Shown here: piece by piece, positions 10,258-19,400 of the stretch
How the letters are laid out: each line of letters opens with the position of its first letter
How positions within the stretch are numbered: the stretch's first letter is position 1
Assembly: GCA_963791905.1 (NCBI GenBank)
Contig: CAWBTX010000004.1
Coordinates: 372,001 to 436,000 of the forward strand
Reading direction: 5' to 3'
DNA: 64,000 bases
Source of the DNA: Gaiellasilicea sp963791905
GTDB taxonomy: Bacteria > Actinomycetota > Thermoleophilia > Gaiellales > Gaiellaceae
Notes under the pieces: generated by a model
Database searches by the model: none
Told to the model about the DNA's origin: nothing
What the model saw: the letters and a program-made list of their open reading frames with translations, nothing else
Position numbers and translations under genes: made by a program

Positions 10258-11070
10258 ATGACGACCGACGAGCGCCGTGCCCGCTTCAGGGCCCTCCACG
10301 CCGGCGAGCAGCTCTTCGCGATGCCGAACCCCTGGGACGTCGGCTCTGCCCGCCTGCTCGAGGCCGCCGGCTTCGAGGCGCTCGCGACGACGAGCGCCGG
10401 CTACGCGTGGTCGCTCGGCAAGCTCGATCAGACCGTCACGCGGGACGAGCTCGTGACGCACGTCGCCGCACTGGCGGCGGCGACCTCGGTGCCGTTGAAC
10501 GTCGACAGCGAGCGCTGCTACCCGGACGATGCGGGCGGCGTCGCGGCGACGGTCGCGCTCCTCGCTGAGGCGGGCGCCGCCGGCTTCTCGATCGAGGACT
10601 ACGACCCGGCGGCCGATCGCATCGACGACGTCGGGCAGGCAGCGCAGCGCGTCGCCGAGGCTGCGGCGGCTGCGCACGGGGTGGCGGACCCGATGGTGCT
10701 CACGGGCAGGGCGGAGAACCACATCCGCGGCGTCGACGACCTCGACGACACGATCGCGCGGCTGATCGCCTATCGCGACGCCGGCGCCGACTGCCTGTAC
10801 GCGCCCGGGCTCACCGACCTCGGGCAGATCCGGACGGTGGTCGAGGCCGTGGGCGCTCCCGTCAACGTGCTCGCGCTGCCCGGCGGCCCGAGCCTCGGCG
10901 AGCTGGCGGACGCCGGCGTCCGGCGCGTCTCGACCGGCGGCCTCCTCGCCGGCGTGGCCTACGGCGCGCTCGTTGCGGCCGCCGACGAGCTCCTCACGGC
11001 CGGAACGTCGGGCTACGCCGCAGGCAGCGTGACCCGGAAGGCGCTCGAGACCGCCTTCGGTTCCCGCTAG
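10258..11070 (+). CDS. Isocitrate lyase/PEP mutase superfamily enzyme
   Basis: 270 residues, uninterrupted. The N-terminus (LFAMPNPWDVGSARLLEAAG) and the beta-barrel segments PLNVDSERCYPDDAGG, GFSIEDYDP and VLTGRAEN are characteristic of the ICL/PEPM family, which cleaves or forms C-C or C-P bonds on 2-oxo acids. The acidic residues that bind Mg2+ are present (D in NVDSE, E/D in SIEDY). The Cys-containing KKCGH loop of true isocitrate lyase is absent, so oxaloacetate hydrolase-like, methylisocitrate lyase-like or carboxyphosphonoenolpyruvate-type chemistry cannot be told apart. Its stop codon shares bases with the stop of the convergent gene at 11067. Confidence 0.85.
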   Translation: MTTDERRARFRALHAGEQLFAMPNPWDVGSARLLEAAGFEALATTSAGYAWSLGKLDQTVTRDELVTHVAALAAATSVPLNVDSERCYPDDAGGVAATVALLAEAGAAGFSIEDYDPAADRIDDVGQAAQRVAEAAAAAHGVADPMVLTGRAENHIRGVDDLDDTIARLIAYRDAGADCLYAPGLTDLGQIRTVVEAVGAPVNVLALPGGPSLGELADAGVRRVSTGGLLAGVAYGALVAAADELLTAGTSGYAAGSVTRKALETAFGSR

Positions 11071-12503
11071 CGCCGCCGGAAGAACGGGATGCCCAGGGTG
11101 TTCGACAGGTGCACGACCCGCAGGTTGCTCCCGTCCTGGTAGCTGATCAGGCCGAAGCCGTCCACTCCGGTCGTGATCGACGTTCCGAACTCGGGGATGA
11201 CGAGCTCCTCGTCGAGGACCGACGTCGTGGACGTGGTGCAGCTCGCCTCCGAGCAGTGTGCGACCTTCAGCCGCCGCTTCGCGAGGCCGAAATCGAACTG
11301 CTGGTAGGCGATCAGGCCGTGCCCGTCCGGGCCGAGCGTGAGTGAGGTGTCGGAGACGAGGCCGGTGTCGTGCGTGGTGGCCGTGACGGCGGAGCAGGCG
11401 GTGTTCGAGCAATGGGCGACCTTCAGCTGACCGAAGCCGCCGTGCGAGTAGGAGATCAGGCCCAGCCCGTCCTTGCCGACCGTGATCGACGTGTCCAGGC
11501 CGACCTGCTGGTCGCTGTCCACGGTGGTCGTCGTCGCCGCGGTGCAGGCCGTGTTCGAGCAGTGCGCGACCTTGAGATCTCGGTTCGTCTCGTCGTGATA
11601 GCTGATCAGCCCGAGGCCGTCGGCGCCGATCGTCACCGAGCTGAACCGTCCGACGATGCCGACGCTGTCGACGGTCGTGATCGTGGCGGACGTGCAGGCG
11701 AGGTTCGAGCAGTGCGCGACCTCGAGATCGCCGGCGATGCCGTCGTGGTAGCTGATCAGCCCGAGCCCGTCAGCGCCGATCGTGATCGAGGTGCCGAAGA
11801 TCCCGGTGGCGGCGCTGCCGCCGTCGACCAGGCTGGTGGTCGCGCTGCTGCAGATGACGTTCGTGCAGTGCGCGACCTCGAGGCCGATGCCGTTGGCGAA
11901 GTAGCTGATGAGCCCGAGACCGTCTGAGCCGATCGTCAGCGAGCTGTTCGTCCCGCGGGGTCCCGAGCCGACGAGCGTCGTCCTCGTCGCGGCGGTGCAG
12001 GCGGTGTTCGAGCAGTGAGCGACCTTCAAATCCTGCGTGACCTCGTTGGCATCGCGCTCTTCGAAGTAGCTGATCAGCCCGAGCCCGTCGGCACCGATCG
12101 CGATCGAGCTGTGATGGCCGACGTCGCCGGCACCTTCGAGCGTCACGCCGGCGAAGGGAGGCCGGTCGTTCCCGCCGCCAGCGGGACCTTGCGGCCCTTG
12201 TGGCCCGGCGAGGCCCGTCGGCCCGGGTGGCCCTGCAGGTCCCGGAGTACCCTGGCCCTGCTCGTTCCACGTGAGGAGCCGCTCGTTCTTCTTGCACGTC
12301 TCGCCCGTCGACGGGTCGATGACCCGGAGGGCGCCGTTCCCGTCGCCGTCCGCGTTCGCCGATCCCTTGACCTTGTAACAGGCGCTGATCACGCCGCCCG
12401 GCCCTGGAATCGCCGCTCCGGCGACGGCGGCCGCGATCACGACCAGCAGGCCGGTGCCGAACAGGACCAGCACCCAGCTGCGTCCCCGGCGCGTTGCTCG
12501 CAT
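11067..12503 (-). CDS. Secreted collagen-like protein with seven ~50-residue tandem repeats
   Basis: 478 residues from the ATG at 12503. Residues about 8-30 are a signal peptide or anchor. A head module follows (GVISACYK ... ETCKKNERLLTWN), then a collagen-like Gly-X-Y run (GTPGPAGPPGPTGLAGPQGP, about residues 78-100). The remainder is seven tandem repeats, each containing a GxDGLGLISY motif and most containing VAHCSNxAC, with two Cys per repeat that may pair. The repeats resemble beta-propeller blades. The protein is probably surface exposed or released; no enzymatic motif is seen. The same head plus collagen module occurs in the gene at 56396. Convergent with the gene at 10258. Confidence 0.8.
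   Translation of the reverse strand: MRATRRGRSWVLVLFGTGLLVVIAAAVAGAAIPGPGGVISACYKVKGSANADGDGNGALRVIDPSTGETCKKNERLLTWNEQGQGTPGPAGPPGPTGLAGPQGPQGPAGGGNDRPPFAGVTLEGAGDVGHHSSIAIGADGLGLISYFEERDANEVTQDLKVAHCSNTACTAATRTTLVGSGPRGTNSSLTIGSDGLGLISYFANGIGLEVAHCTNVICSSATTSLVDGGSAATGIFGTSITIGADGLGLISYHDGIAGDLEVAHCSNLACTSATITTVDSVGIVGRFSSVTIGADGLGLISYHDETNRDLKVAHCSNTACTAATTTTVDSDQQVGLDTSITVGKDGLGLISYSHGGFGQLKVAHCSNTACSAVTATTHDTGLVSDTSLTLGPDGHGLIAYQQFDFGLAKRRLKVAHCSEASCTTSTTSVLDEELVIPEFGTSITTGVDGFGLISYQDGSNLRVVHLSNTLGIPFFRRR
11110..12160 (-). repeat. Seven in-phase tandem coding repeats, about 150 bp each
   Basis: The reverse complement of the GLGLISY codons recurs at about 11143, 11308, 11452, 11602, 11752, 11907 and 12069, a period of roughly 144-165 bp. 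All copies are in frame, so this is an internal protein repeat and not a non-coding array. Confidence 0.85.
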
Positions 12504-12538
12504 GTCTCTCCTCACACTCACTGCACTCTCCTTTGCTC

Positions 12539-12803
12539 TCAGCTCGGCGACGCCGCGATCTCCGACACCCGGTCGAAGCGCAGCGCCGACCGGCGGGCGA
12601 TTTCCCGCACGGCGTCGGCCGAGGGAGCCTCGTAGAGGAAGAAGCACGTCTCCTCGTCCGGCACGAAGATCGAACGGACGTACCGCACGGCCGTTCCTTC
12701 GCGGTTGAGCTCCTCGACGGCGAGTCCGGATCAGGTCGGCTCGCCGCTCGACGCTGACGGTGTCCGTCCGCGACACGTAGAGCTCGACCATGAACTCGGC
12801 CAC
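12539..12803 (-). CDS. SCO4226-like small protein (DUF4242 type)
   Basis: GTG at 12803 gives VAEFMVELYVSRTDTVSVER; after a one-base break near 12725 the frame continues with VRYVRSIFVPDEETCFFLYE and ends RFDRVSEIAASPS, about 88 residues. The start, the RYVRSIFVPDEETCF segment and the ending match the small SCO4226 nickel-binding/DUF4242 family, which is a ferredoxin-like fold. It sits directly upstream of the collagen-like gene on the same strand, 35 bp away. The biological role is unknown; metal binding is by family analogy only. Confidence 0.65.
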
Positions 12804-12865
12804 GTCACGACGCTATGTCGATCGAGGCGCCGCCGAAATGACGGAAAACATCGATCTTTGAGCGG

Positions 12866-13585
12866 CTAGGAGCTCCTGTTGTGGTTCACGAGCTCGATGT
12901 TGTGCCCGTCCGGGTCGAGCACATAGGCGCCGTAGTAGCCGCGGTGGTAGACCGGGCGCTCGCCGGGCGCGCCGTGGTCGCGGTAGCCGGCGTCGACGGC
13001 GGCGCCGTGGAAGGTGTCGACGATCTCGTTCGTGGCGGCCGGGAACGCGATGTGCACGTTCTCGGTCGGCGCGCCGGCGACGAGCGAGAAGGAGCCTCTC
13101 TCGCCGGCGAACTGGGCGCGTTCGGGCGAGTCGTGGCGGAGCCGGAGGTGTGCGTAAGGCGCGATCGTCTCGTAGAAGTGCTTCGCGCGCGCGACGTCGG
13201 CAACGCGGATCCAGAGGTGGTCGATCTTCCCGCTAGGGCGCATCGCGCCGTGGTGAACGGCCTCGACGCTGTTGCCGTCCGGATCGAGCAGGAAGGAGCC
13301 GTAGTAGTCCTCCCGATACTGCGGCCGCGGCCCTGGCTCGCCGTCGCTCGCGTAGCCGGCCGCCGTGCCCGAGCGCCAGAACTCGTCCACGTGCTCACGC
13401 GACGGCGCGGCGAAGGCGATGTGCAGCCGGCGCGTGACAGGGCTCGCGGCGGTTGCCGGCGCGAGCGAGAGGTCGTCCCACTCGTCGGAGGACGTCTGGG
13501 CGATCTCGAGCGCCCGCAGGACGATCTCGTAGAAGCGCACCGAGGCGCCCCGGTCGGACGCCCGGATCGTCACATGGTCGAACAT
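12866..13585 (-). CDS. Two-domain VOC (glyoxalase/bleomycin-resistance) protein
   Basis: 239 residues, uninterrupted, made of two tandem vicinal-oxygen-chelate modules. Module 1 (residues 1-115) begins MFDHVTIRASDRGASVRFYE and ends DYYGSFLLDPDGNSVEAVHH; module 2 (about 120-236) begins IDHLWIRVADVARAKHFYE and ends YYGAYVLDPDGHNIELVNHN. Each carries the His near the start and the Glu near the end that usually bind a divalent metal. Such proteins are dioxygenases, isomerases, lyases or drug-binding proteins; nothing in the context fixes the substrate. The 38-bp gap to the ScyD-like gene upstream on the same strand suggests they could share a transcript. Confidence 0.85.
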   Translation of the reverse strand: MFDHVTIRASDRGASVRFYEIVLRALEIAQTSSDEWDDLSLAPATAASPVTRRLHIAFAAPSREHVDEFWRSGTAAGYASDGEPGPRPQYREDYYGSFLLDPDGNSVEAVHHGAMRPSGKIDHLWIRVADVARAKHFYETIAPYAHLRLRHDSPERAQFAGERGSFSLVAGAPTENVHIAFPAATNEIVDTFHGAAVDAGYRDHGAPGERPVYHRGYYGAYVLDPDGHNIELVNHNRSS

Positions 13586-13624
13586 ACGACCACGTTCCCA
13601 CCCGGGCGTCCGCCGGAAACCGGA

Positions 13625-14713
13625 CTACGGCGTGATGCGCAGCACCTCGCCGACTCCGGCGCTCGTGCTCCGGTTCGTGACGTAGAAGGCGCCGTCGCGT
13701 CCGATCGCCAGGCCCACGGGGCGACTGAGCCCGCCGTGGACCACGGTGTGCGGCGGCGCTGCTTCCACCCGGACGATGCTCCCCGGACAGGTGAAGAAGG
13801 GCCCGCACGAAGCATGCTGGAGCGCGTAGAGCCTGCCGTCAGCTGCGAAGGCCATGTCAACGACCGTGGTGAGCCCCGATGCGTACGTGCTGGTCGAGCC
13901 GTTCGCATCGACACGGACGATCCGGGCGAACCCGGTGAGGAACGGGGCGCCCGTCAGTTCCGAGTAGTAGAGCGCGCCGTCGGGTCCGACGGCGACGCTC
14001 GTCGGTACGGGTTCCACGACAGGCGGCCCGATCGGTGTCGGGTTCGGCCGCGAGGCGAGGACGACGACGGCGTCACGGTCAGTCCCCGTTGACGCGGTAG
14101 ACGGTGTTTGCGCCGGCATCGGCGACGATCTGGCCTCGCGCCAGCGTCGTGACGCCGAACGGGTTGGTGTCGTCGGGACCGCCGGCCGGATTCGAGGCTC
14201 CCTCGACGGCGGCGACGTCAGCGACTTCCTCCAGCCCGCCGAAGAAGTTGACCTTCCACAGCTTGCCCATCATCTCCCCGGCTGCCCCGAGCGCCGCCCG
14301 CCCGGCGGGTGCGCCTGCCGAGCCCCATCGTGAAGTAGGCGTCACCCGGGAGTCCGAACGGGGCGTTGCCGCCGAACGTGACGTCCTTCGGGCCGCCCTC
14401 CGCCTCGGCGCCGTCCGCGGGTGCCAGCGACGGCAAGCCCGAGATCCACTCGCTCTGGACACCGTTCCGAAGGCCGGCTGATCGCTGCGGTCGGCGCCGA
14501 AGCACTGCAACGTCCCGCGCCGGGTTCGTGCGGCAAGGCAGGCTGGCTGCCGCCGCGCCCTGCTTCCGCGACGTACAGGCCGCCGTCCGCGCCGAATGCG
14601 AGGCCACGGGGGTTGTCGAGCCCCGTCATCACAGGGGTCACCGTTGCTGCCTGGGTCGTACCGGCGACCAGGAGCGCCACGAGCACCCCGACCGCCGCGA
14701 AGAGTCTGGTCAT
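13625..14713 (-). CDS. ScyD/ScyE-like secreted beta-propeller protein
   Basis: ATG at 14713 preceded by AAAGGAAC, giving signal peptide MTRLFAAVGVLVALLVAGTT. After it come NHL/beta-propeller blades: GLDNPRGLAFGADGGLYVAE, GKLWKVNFFGGLEEVADVA, NPFGVTTLARGQIVADAGAN, PTSVAVGPDGALYYSELTG and GLAIGRDGAFYVTN. The order matches ScyD/ScyE-family proteins, exported propellers found in many Actinobacteria and, in cyanobacteria, near scytonemin genes. At least four single-base breaks (about 14570-14530, 14310-14290, 14110-14090) move the coding between frames; each blade is intact. No catalytic residues are recognisable. Confidence 0.7.
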
Positions 14714-14911
14714 ACCTGTTCCTTTCATGGCAAATACGACGACGGCTAACTCGACCGTACTCCTCGGCGGCTGCGAGTGCAACACGCTCGCCCTCCCGCT
14801 GCAGAGGAGACGATCGGGTGGTGGAGCTGACGACGGCGGGATGACTTTGTCCCTCCGCGCGGTCTAGAGGCGGTGACGGGGCCCGCGCGACAGCGCTCGG
14901 CCGCGTACGTC

Positions 14912-14940
14912 TTGAAGACCCTCGCCAAACACGATAGAAA
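14912..14940 (+). promoter_or_regulatory. Sigma-70-like promoter of the megasynthase operon
   Basis: TTGAAG (14912-14917) and TAGAAA (14935-14940) are separated by 17 bp, an almost ideal spacing in otherwise GC-rich DNA. Transcription would begin near 14947, giving a leader of under 20 nt before the ribosome-binding site AAAGGAG (14951-14957) and the ATG at 14964. The upstream 200 bp is shared with the divergent gene that starts at 14713 and contains no other obvious element. Confidence 0.55.
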
Positions 14941-14963
14941 CGACACGAGGAAAGGAGCTCTCT

Positions 14964-16447
14964 ATGAGCGACCAGAAGGCCGCCATGCTCTTCCCTGGGC
15001 AGGGCGCTTTCTCAGGTGCGGCGCTCAAGGACGTCGCCGCCGAGTATCCGCAGATCGCACAGACGCTTGCCGAGATCGACGACCGTCGCGAAGCCGCAGC
15101 TCGGCGTGTCGCTGACGGAGACGCTCCTCGGCGAGAAGGCCCCGAACATCGAGGAGCTGATGAAGGGCTCGCCAGACGTCCTCCAGCTCGCGATCTACGC
15201 GACCTCGATCGGGCTGCACCGGATCCTGGAGGCGTACGGCTTCCGGCCCGCGGTCGTCGTCGGCCACAGCCTCGGCGAGATCTCCGCCATGGTGTGCGCG
15301 GGCGCGTTCACCGTCCGCGACGGGGCGGCGATCGTCTGCCATCGCGTGCAGGCGCTGAAGGCCCTCGGCGAAGGCAGCGGCTACATGGTCGCGCTCGGGA
15401 TCGGTGCGACGCGCACGCGCCGCATGCTCGACTTGCTCGAGGTCAAGCGCGCGGCGATCGCCGTCGAGAACGAGGACCGCCAGACGGTCGTGTCGGGCGA
15501 CGAGAAGGAGCTCGACGCCGTGATGGAGCTCGCGAAGGTCCTCAATGTCGCCGTCGTCCGCATCTACTCGCCCTATCCATTCCACAGCCCGGTGCTCGAG
15601 CCGATCGTGCCCGACTTCGCCGCGCGCCTGCGCGAGATCGAGGAAGGGCCGCTCACGGTCCCCGTCTACTCGCCGATCCTCGGGCGGTACTACGAGGCGA
15701 GCGACCGGCTGACCGAGCACCTGGCGGAGCACCTCACGCACCCGGTCCGGTTCGCGGCCGCGATCTGGACGCTCCACGACGAGGGCTTCAACCGGTTCGT
15801 CGAGTGCGGCGCGCTCGACACGCTGAGCGGGATCGTCAAGCGGATCCTCGCCGAGCCGTCGCCCGAGGTCATCCCGTGCCTCGTCCCGGGGCCTGCCGAT
15901 CTGGAGACGCTTGCCGCGGCGATCGAGACGCTCACCGGCCGCGTCGTCGGCCCGCGCCCGATCGCGCGCGACCTCGGTGACCTGCTGCCCGCCGGCACCG
16001 ACGCGGCCACGATGGGCGCCTTCTTCGCGGCCCACGGCGACCGCGTGCAGGAGTTCGTCCGCTCCGAGTTCGAGAGGTTCCGCGCCGAACACGGGATCCC
16101 GCAGGCCCCGCCGGTCGAGGCCGCGCCGGCCGCGGCTCCCGAGGTGGTCCCTGCGGCGACCGACGGCGGCAGTGGGATCAGCCGCGAGGACCTCTTCGAC
16201 GAGCTGCGTGACGCTGTACGCGACGGCGCTCGAGTACCCGGAGGAGGTCTTCACGGAGGAAGTCGCCCTCGAGGCTGAGCTCGGTGTCGACTCGGTGAAG
16301 CAGGCGGAGCTGATCGCCCGGGTCGCCGAGCGCTACGACATGCCGCCGCGGCCGGAGGATTTCCGGCTCGGCGACTACAACACGCTCGGCAAGGTCACCG
16401 ACTTCGTCTACAGCCAGGTCGGCGGCGCCGTGCCGAGCCTCGCGTAG
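14964..16447 (+). CDS. Acyltransferase-ACP didomain protein of a PUFA-like synthase
   Basis: About 494 residues, with a strong RBS. Residues 1-~330 are a malonyl-CoA:ACP acyltransferase: AAMLFPGQGAF at the start, nucleophile GHSLGE (Ser codon 15268) and YPFHSPVLEP with the catalytic His. After an Ala/Pro linker there is one carrier domain near residue 440: LGVDSVKQAELI with the phosphopantetheine Ser at 16292-16294. Frame breaks near 15083 and 16205. It supplies extender units and the carrier for the next protein; PUFA synthases normally carry AT and several ACPs within one PfaA polypeptide, so a separate AT with a single ACP is distinctive. It is followed 8 bp later by the next gene. Confidence 0.85.
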
Positions 16448-16455
16448 CGCGCGCG

Positions 16456-19400
16456 ATGCGAGACCTCGAAGGGAAACTCGCCCTCGTCACCGGGGGCGGC
16501 AAGGGCGTCGGCAAGGTCGTCGCCCAGGAGCTCGCCGCCCGCGGGGCGCACATCCTGCTCAACTTCTTCCACTCGCTCGAGCAGGCGAAGGAGACGAAGG
16601 CCGAGCTGGAGGCCTCCGGTGCGACGGTCGACCTCTTCCGCGCCTCGGTCGCGCAGCCGAAGCAGGTCGAGAAGATGTTCGCCGAGATCGAGGAGCGCTT
16701 CGGCTACCTCGACATCCTCGTCAACAACGCCGCGTCCGGCCGGCTGATCCCGGTCTCGGACGCCGACGAGGAGGCGTTCGCACGCTCCTTCGACACCAAC
16801 GTCAAGGGCAGCTTCTGGTGCGCCCGCGCCGCGGCGCCGCTGATGGAGAAGCGAGGCGGCGGCTGCATCGTCAACGTCTCGTCGATCGGCGCCGACCTCG
16901 TGCCGGCGAACTACGTCGTCGTCGGCACGTCGAAGGCCGCGCTCGAGTCGCTGACGCGGTACCTCGCCGTCGAGTTCGCGCCGCTGAACATCCGGGTCAA
17001 TACCGCGTCGTGCACGCTGATCGACGGCGACGTCGCACGCGCGTTCCCGGACTTCGAGGAGGTCATCGACGTGACGATCGCGTCGACGCCGCTCGGGCGG
17101 CTCGCGACCGCCGACGACCTGGTCGGCCTGATCATGTTCCTCACCTCCGACCAGTCGCGATTCGTGACCGGCCAGACCGTGCTCGCCGACGGCGGCATGT
17201 CGCTCGGCTCCGTGATGATGTCGCCGCGCCCGAAGGCCGCGGCCGCTTCGCCGCCGCCCGTCGCGGCGCCTGAGCCAGAGCCCGAGCCCGAGCCAGCTCT
17301 CGCGGAGGTCGATGGCGACGAGCTGGCCGTCGTCGGCATGGGCCTCGTCGTTCCCGGTGCGAACAACCCGGACGAGTTCTGGAAGGTGCTGATCGATGGC
17401 CCGAACCTGTTCCGACGCGTGCCGGAGGACCGCTGGGACTACCGCACGTTCCACTCCGAGGATCACTCGGCGGAGGACAAGACGTACTCCGCGAGCTCCG
17501 TCTTCATCACCGACTTCGAGCCCGAGCCCGGGTTGACGGACGGCCTCTCGGGCGACACCGACGGGGACGACTCGACCGCGCTCTGGCTGCGCCACGCCCT
17601 GCTGCAGGCGCTCCGCGGCGTCCACCGCCGCGAGGGCGACCGCTACAACTTCGTCGTCGGCTACACGGCCGACGGCAGCCAGCATCTCGAAGAGTCCCAG
17701 GTCGTCGCCGGGATGGCGCACCGTCTCGCCGAGGCGATGGAGCGGGCCGACCTGCCCGCCGACGAGGCCGGGAAGCTGCAGGCCGAGATCGACGAGGCGC
17801 TTCGCGAGCACTACGCGCGCGGCGCCGAGGAACCGATCCGCTACCTGCCGCACAACGTCGGCCGCCGCGCGATGGAAGGCGTCCTACCGGAGGACACCGA
17901 ACTCGTGATGGTCGACACGGCCTGCTCATCCTCGCTCTACACCGTCGACATCGGCGTCAAGGGCCTGCTCACAGGCCGCCAGGACATCGCCGTCTGCGGC
18001 GGCTCGTTCAGCCTCGCGCCGCGCGGTTCGGTGCTCTTCTCGAAGCTGCACGGACTCTCGGCGAGCGGCATCCTGCGGCCGCTCGACAAGGACGCCGACG
18101 GCGTGCTCTTCTCGGACGGCGCCGGCGTCGTCGTCGTCAAGCGCCTCAAGCGTGCGCTCGAGGACGGCGACACGATCCTGGGAGTCCTGAAGGCGTTCGG
18201 CTCTTCGTCCGACGGCCGCGGGAAGGCGATCTACGCGCCGAGCTCGCAGGGACAGCGGATCGCGGTCGAGCGCGCGCACGCGGAGCTCGCCGAGCAGCCC
18301 ACCGGGGTCGATTGGATCATCGCGCACGCGACCGGCACGCCCGCCGGGGACCTCGCCGAGTTCACCACGCTGCGTGAGACGTACACCGGCGAGCACCCGG
18401 TCTACGTGACGTCGAACAAGTCGCTGATCGGCCACACCGGCTGGGCGGCGGGGGCCGTCTCGGTGATCGAGGGGATCCTCGGGCTCCGAAACGGGACGAT
18501 TCCGCCGCAGCACCAGTTCGACGAGCCGCCCGCCGACTTCGGCATCGAGACCACGAACCTCGCCATCCCGAAGGCGCCGATACCCTGGCCGTCCAAGGAC
18601 GACGCGCCGCGCCGCGTGGCGATCTCGGGCTTCGGGTTCGGGGGCACCAACGCGCACCTCGTGCTCGAGGAGTGGCCCTCGCCGGCGAAGGCGGACGCCG
18701 GGCAAGGCGAAGCCGCCGTACGCCGGCCGGATCGCGATCGTCGGCTGGTCAGCGTGCGTCCCCGAGCTGGAGGAACGCGACGAGGTCTCCGCCTGGCTCG
18801 GCAGCGACGGCCGCGCGCCTGCACCGACCTACGGCGACTTCTATCCGATGCCGCCGTTCGAGAAGGTGCGCATGCCGCCGGCGATGATCCGGACGATCGA
18901 CCGCTGCCAGCTGATGGTGATCGAGTGCGCGCACCAGCTGAAGGACCAGCTCGGGTGACTTCTGGGACGAGAGCCGCGCGCGGACCGGCGTGATCCTCGG
19001 CCATATGGGCGCCACGCGCTCGTCGACGCTGTACGCCGGGCGCACCTACCTCGACGACGTCGAGCAGGCGCTGCGCGGCCGCTCCGAGCTTGCCTCGTCG
19101 CCGCACCTCCAGCCGCTGCTGGACGGGCTGCGCGAGGAGGTTCACCGCCTGGTGCCGTCCTCGAACGAGAACTCGTTCCCGGGGATGATGCCCAACGTCG
19201 TCCCGGCCCGGATCGCGAACTACTTCGATCTCAACGGGCTCAACATGACCGTCGACACGGGCGTGTCGTCGGCACTCGCCGCGGTCCGCGTCGCGATCGG
19301 CTACCTCCGCAGCGGCGAGCTCGACATGGCGCTCGTCGGTGGCGCGAACGGCAACACGACGCCGGAGGTGCGCGCGCTCCTGGACGGCGCCGGGGCCGCC

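Noticed and set aside
11110..12160. CRISPR-like regularly spaced repeat
   Set aside because: The ~150-bp repeats are in frame, degenerate at synonymous positions and encode a protein repeat; no cas genes or short uniform spacers.
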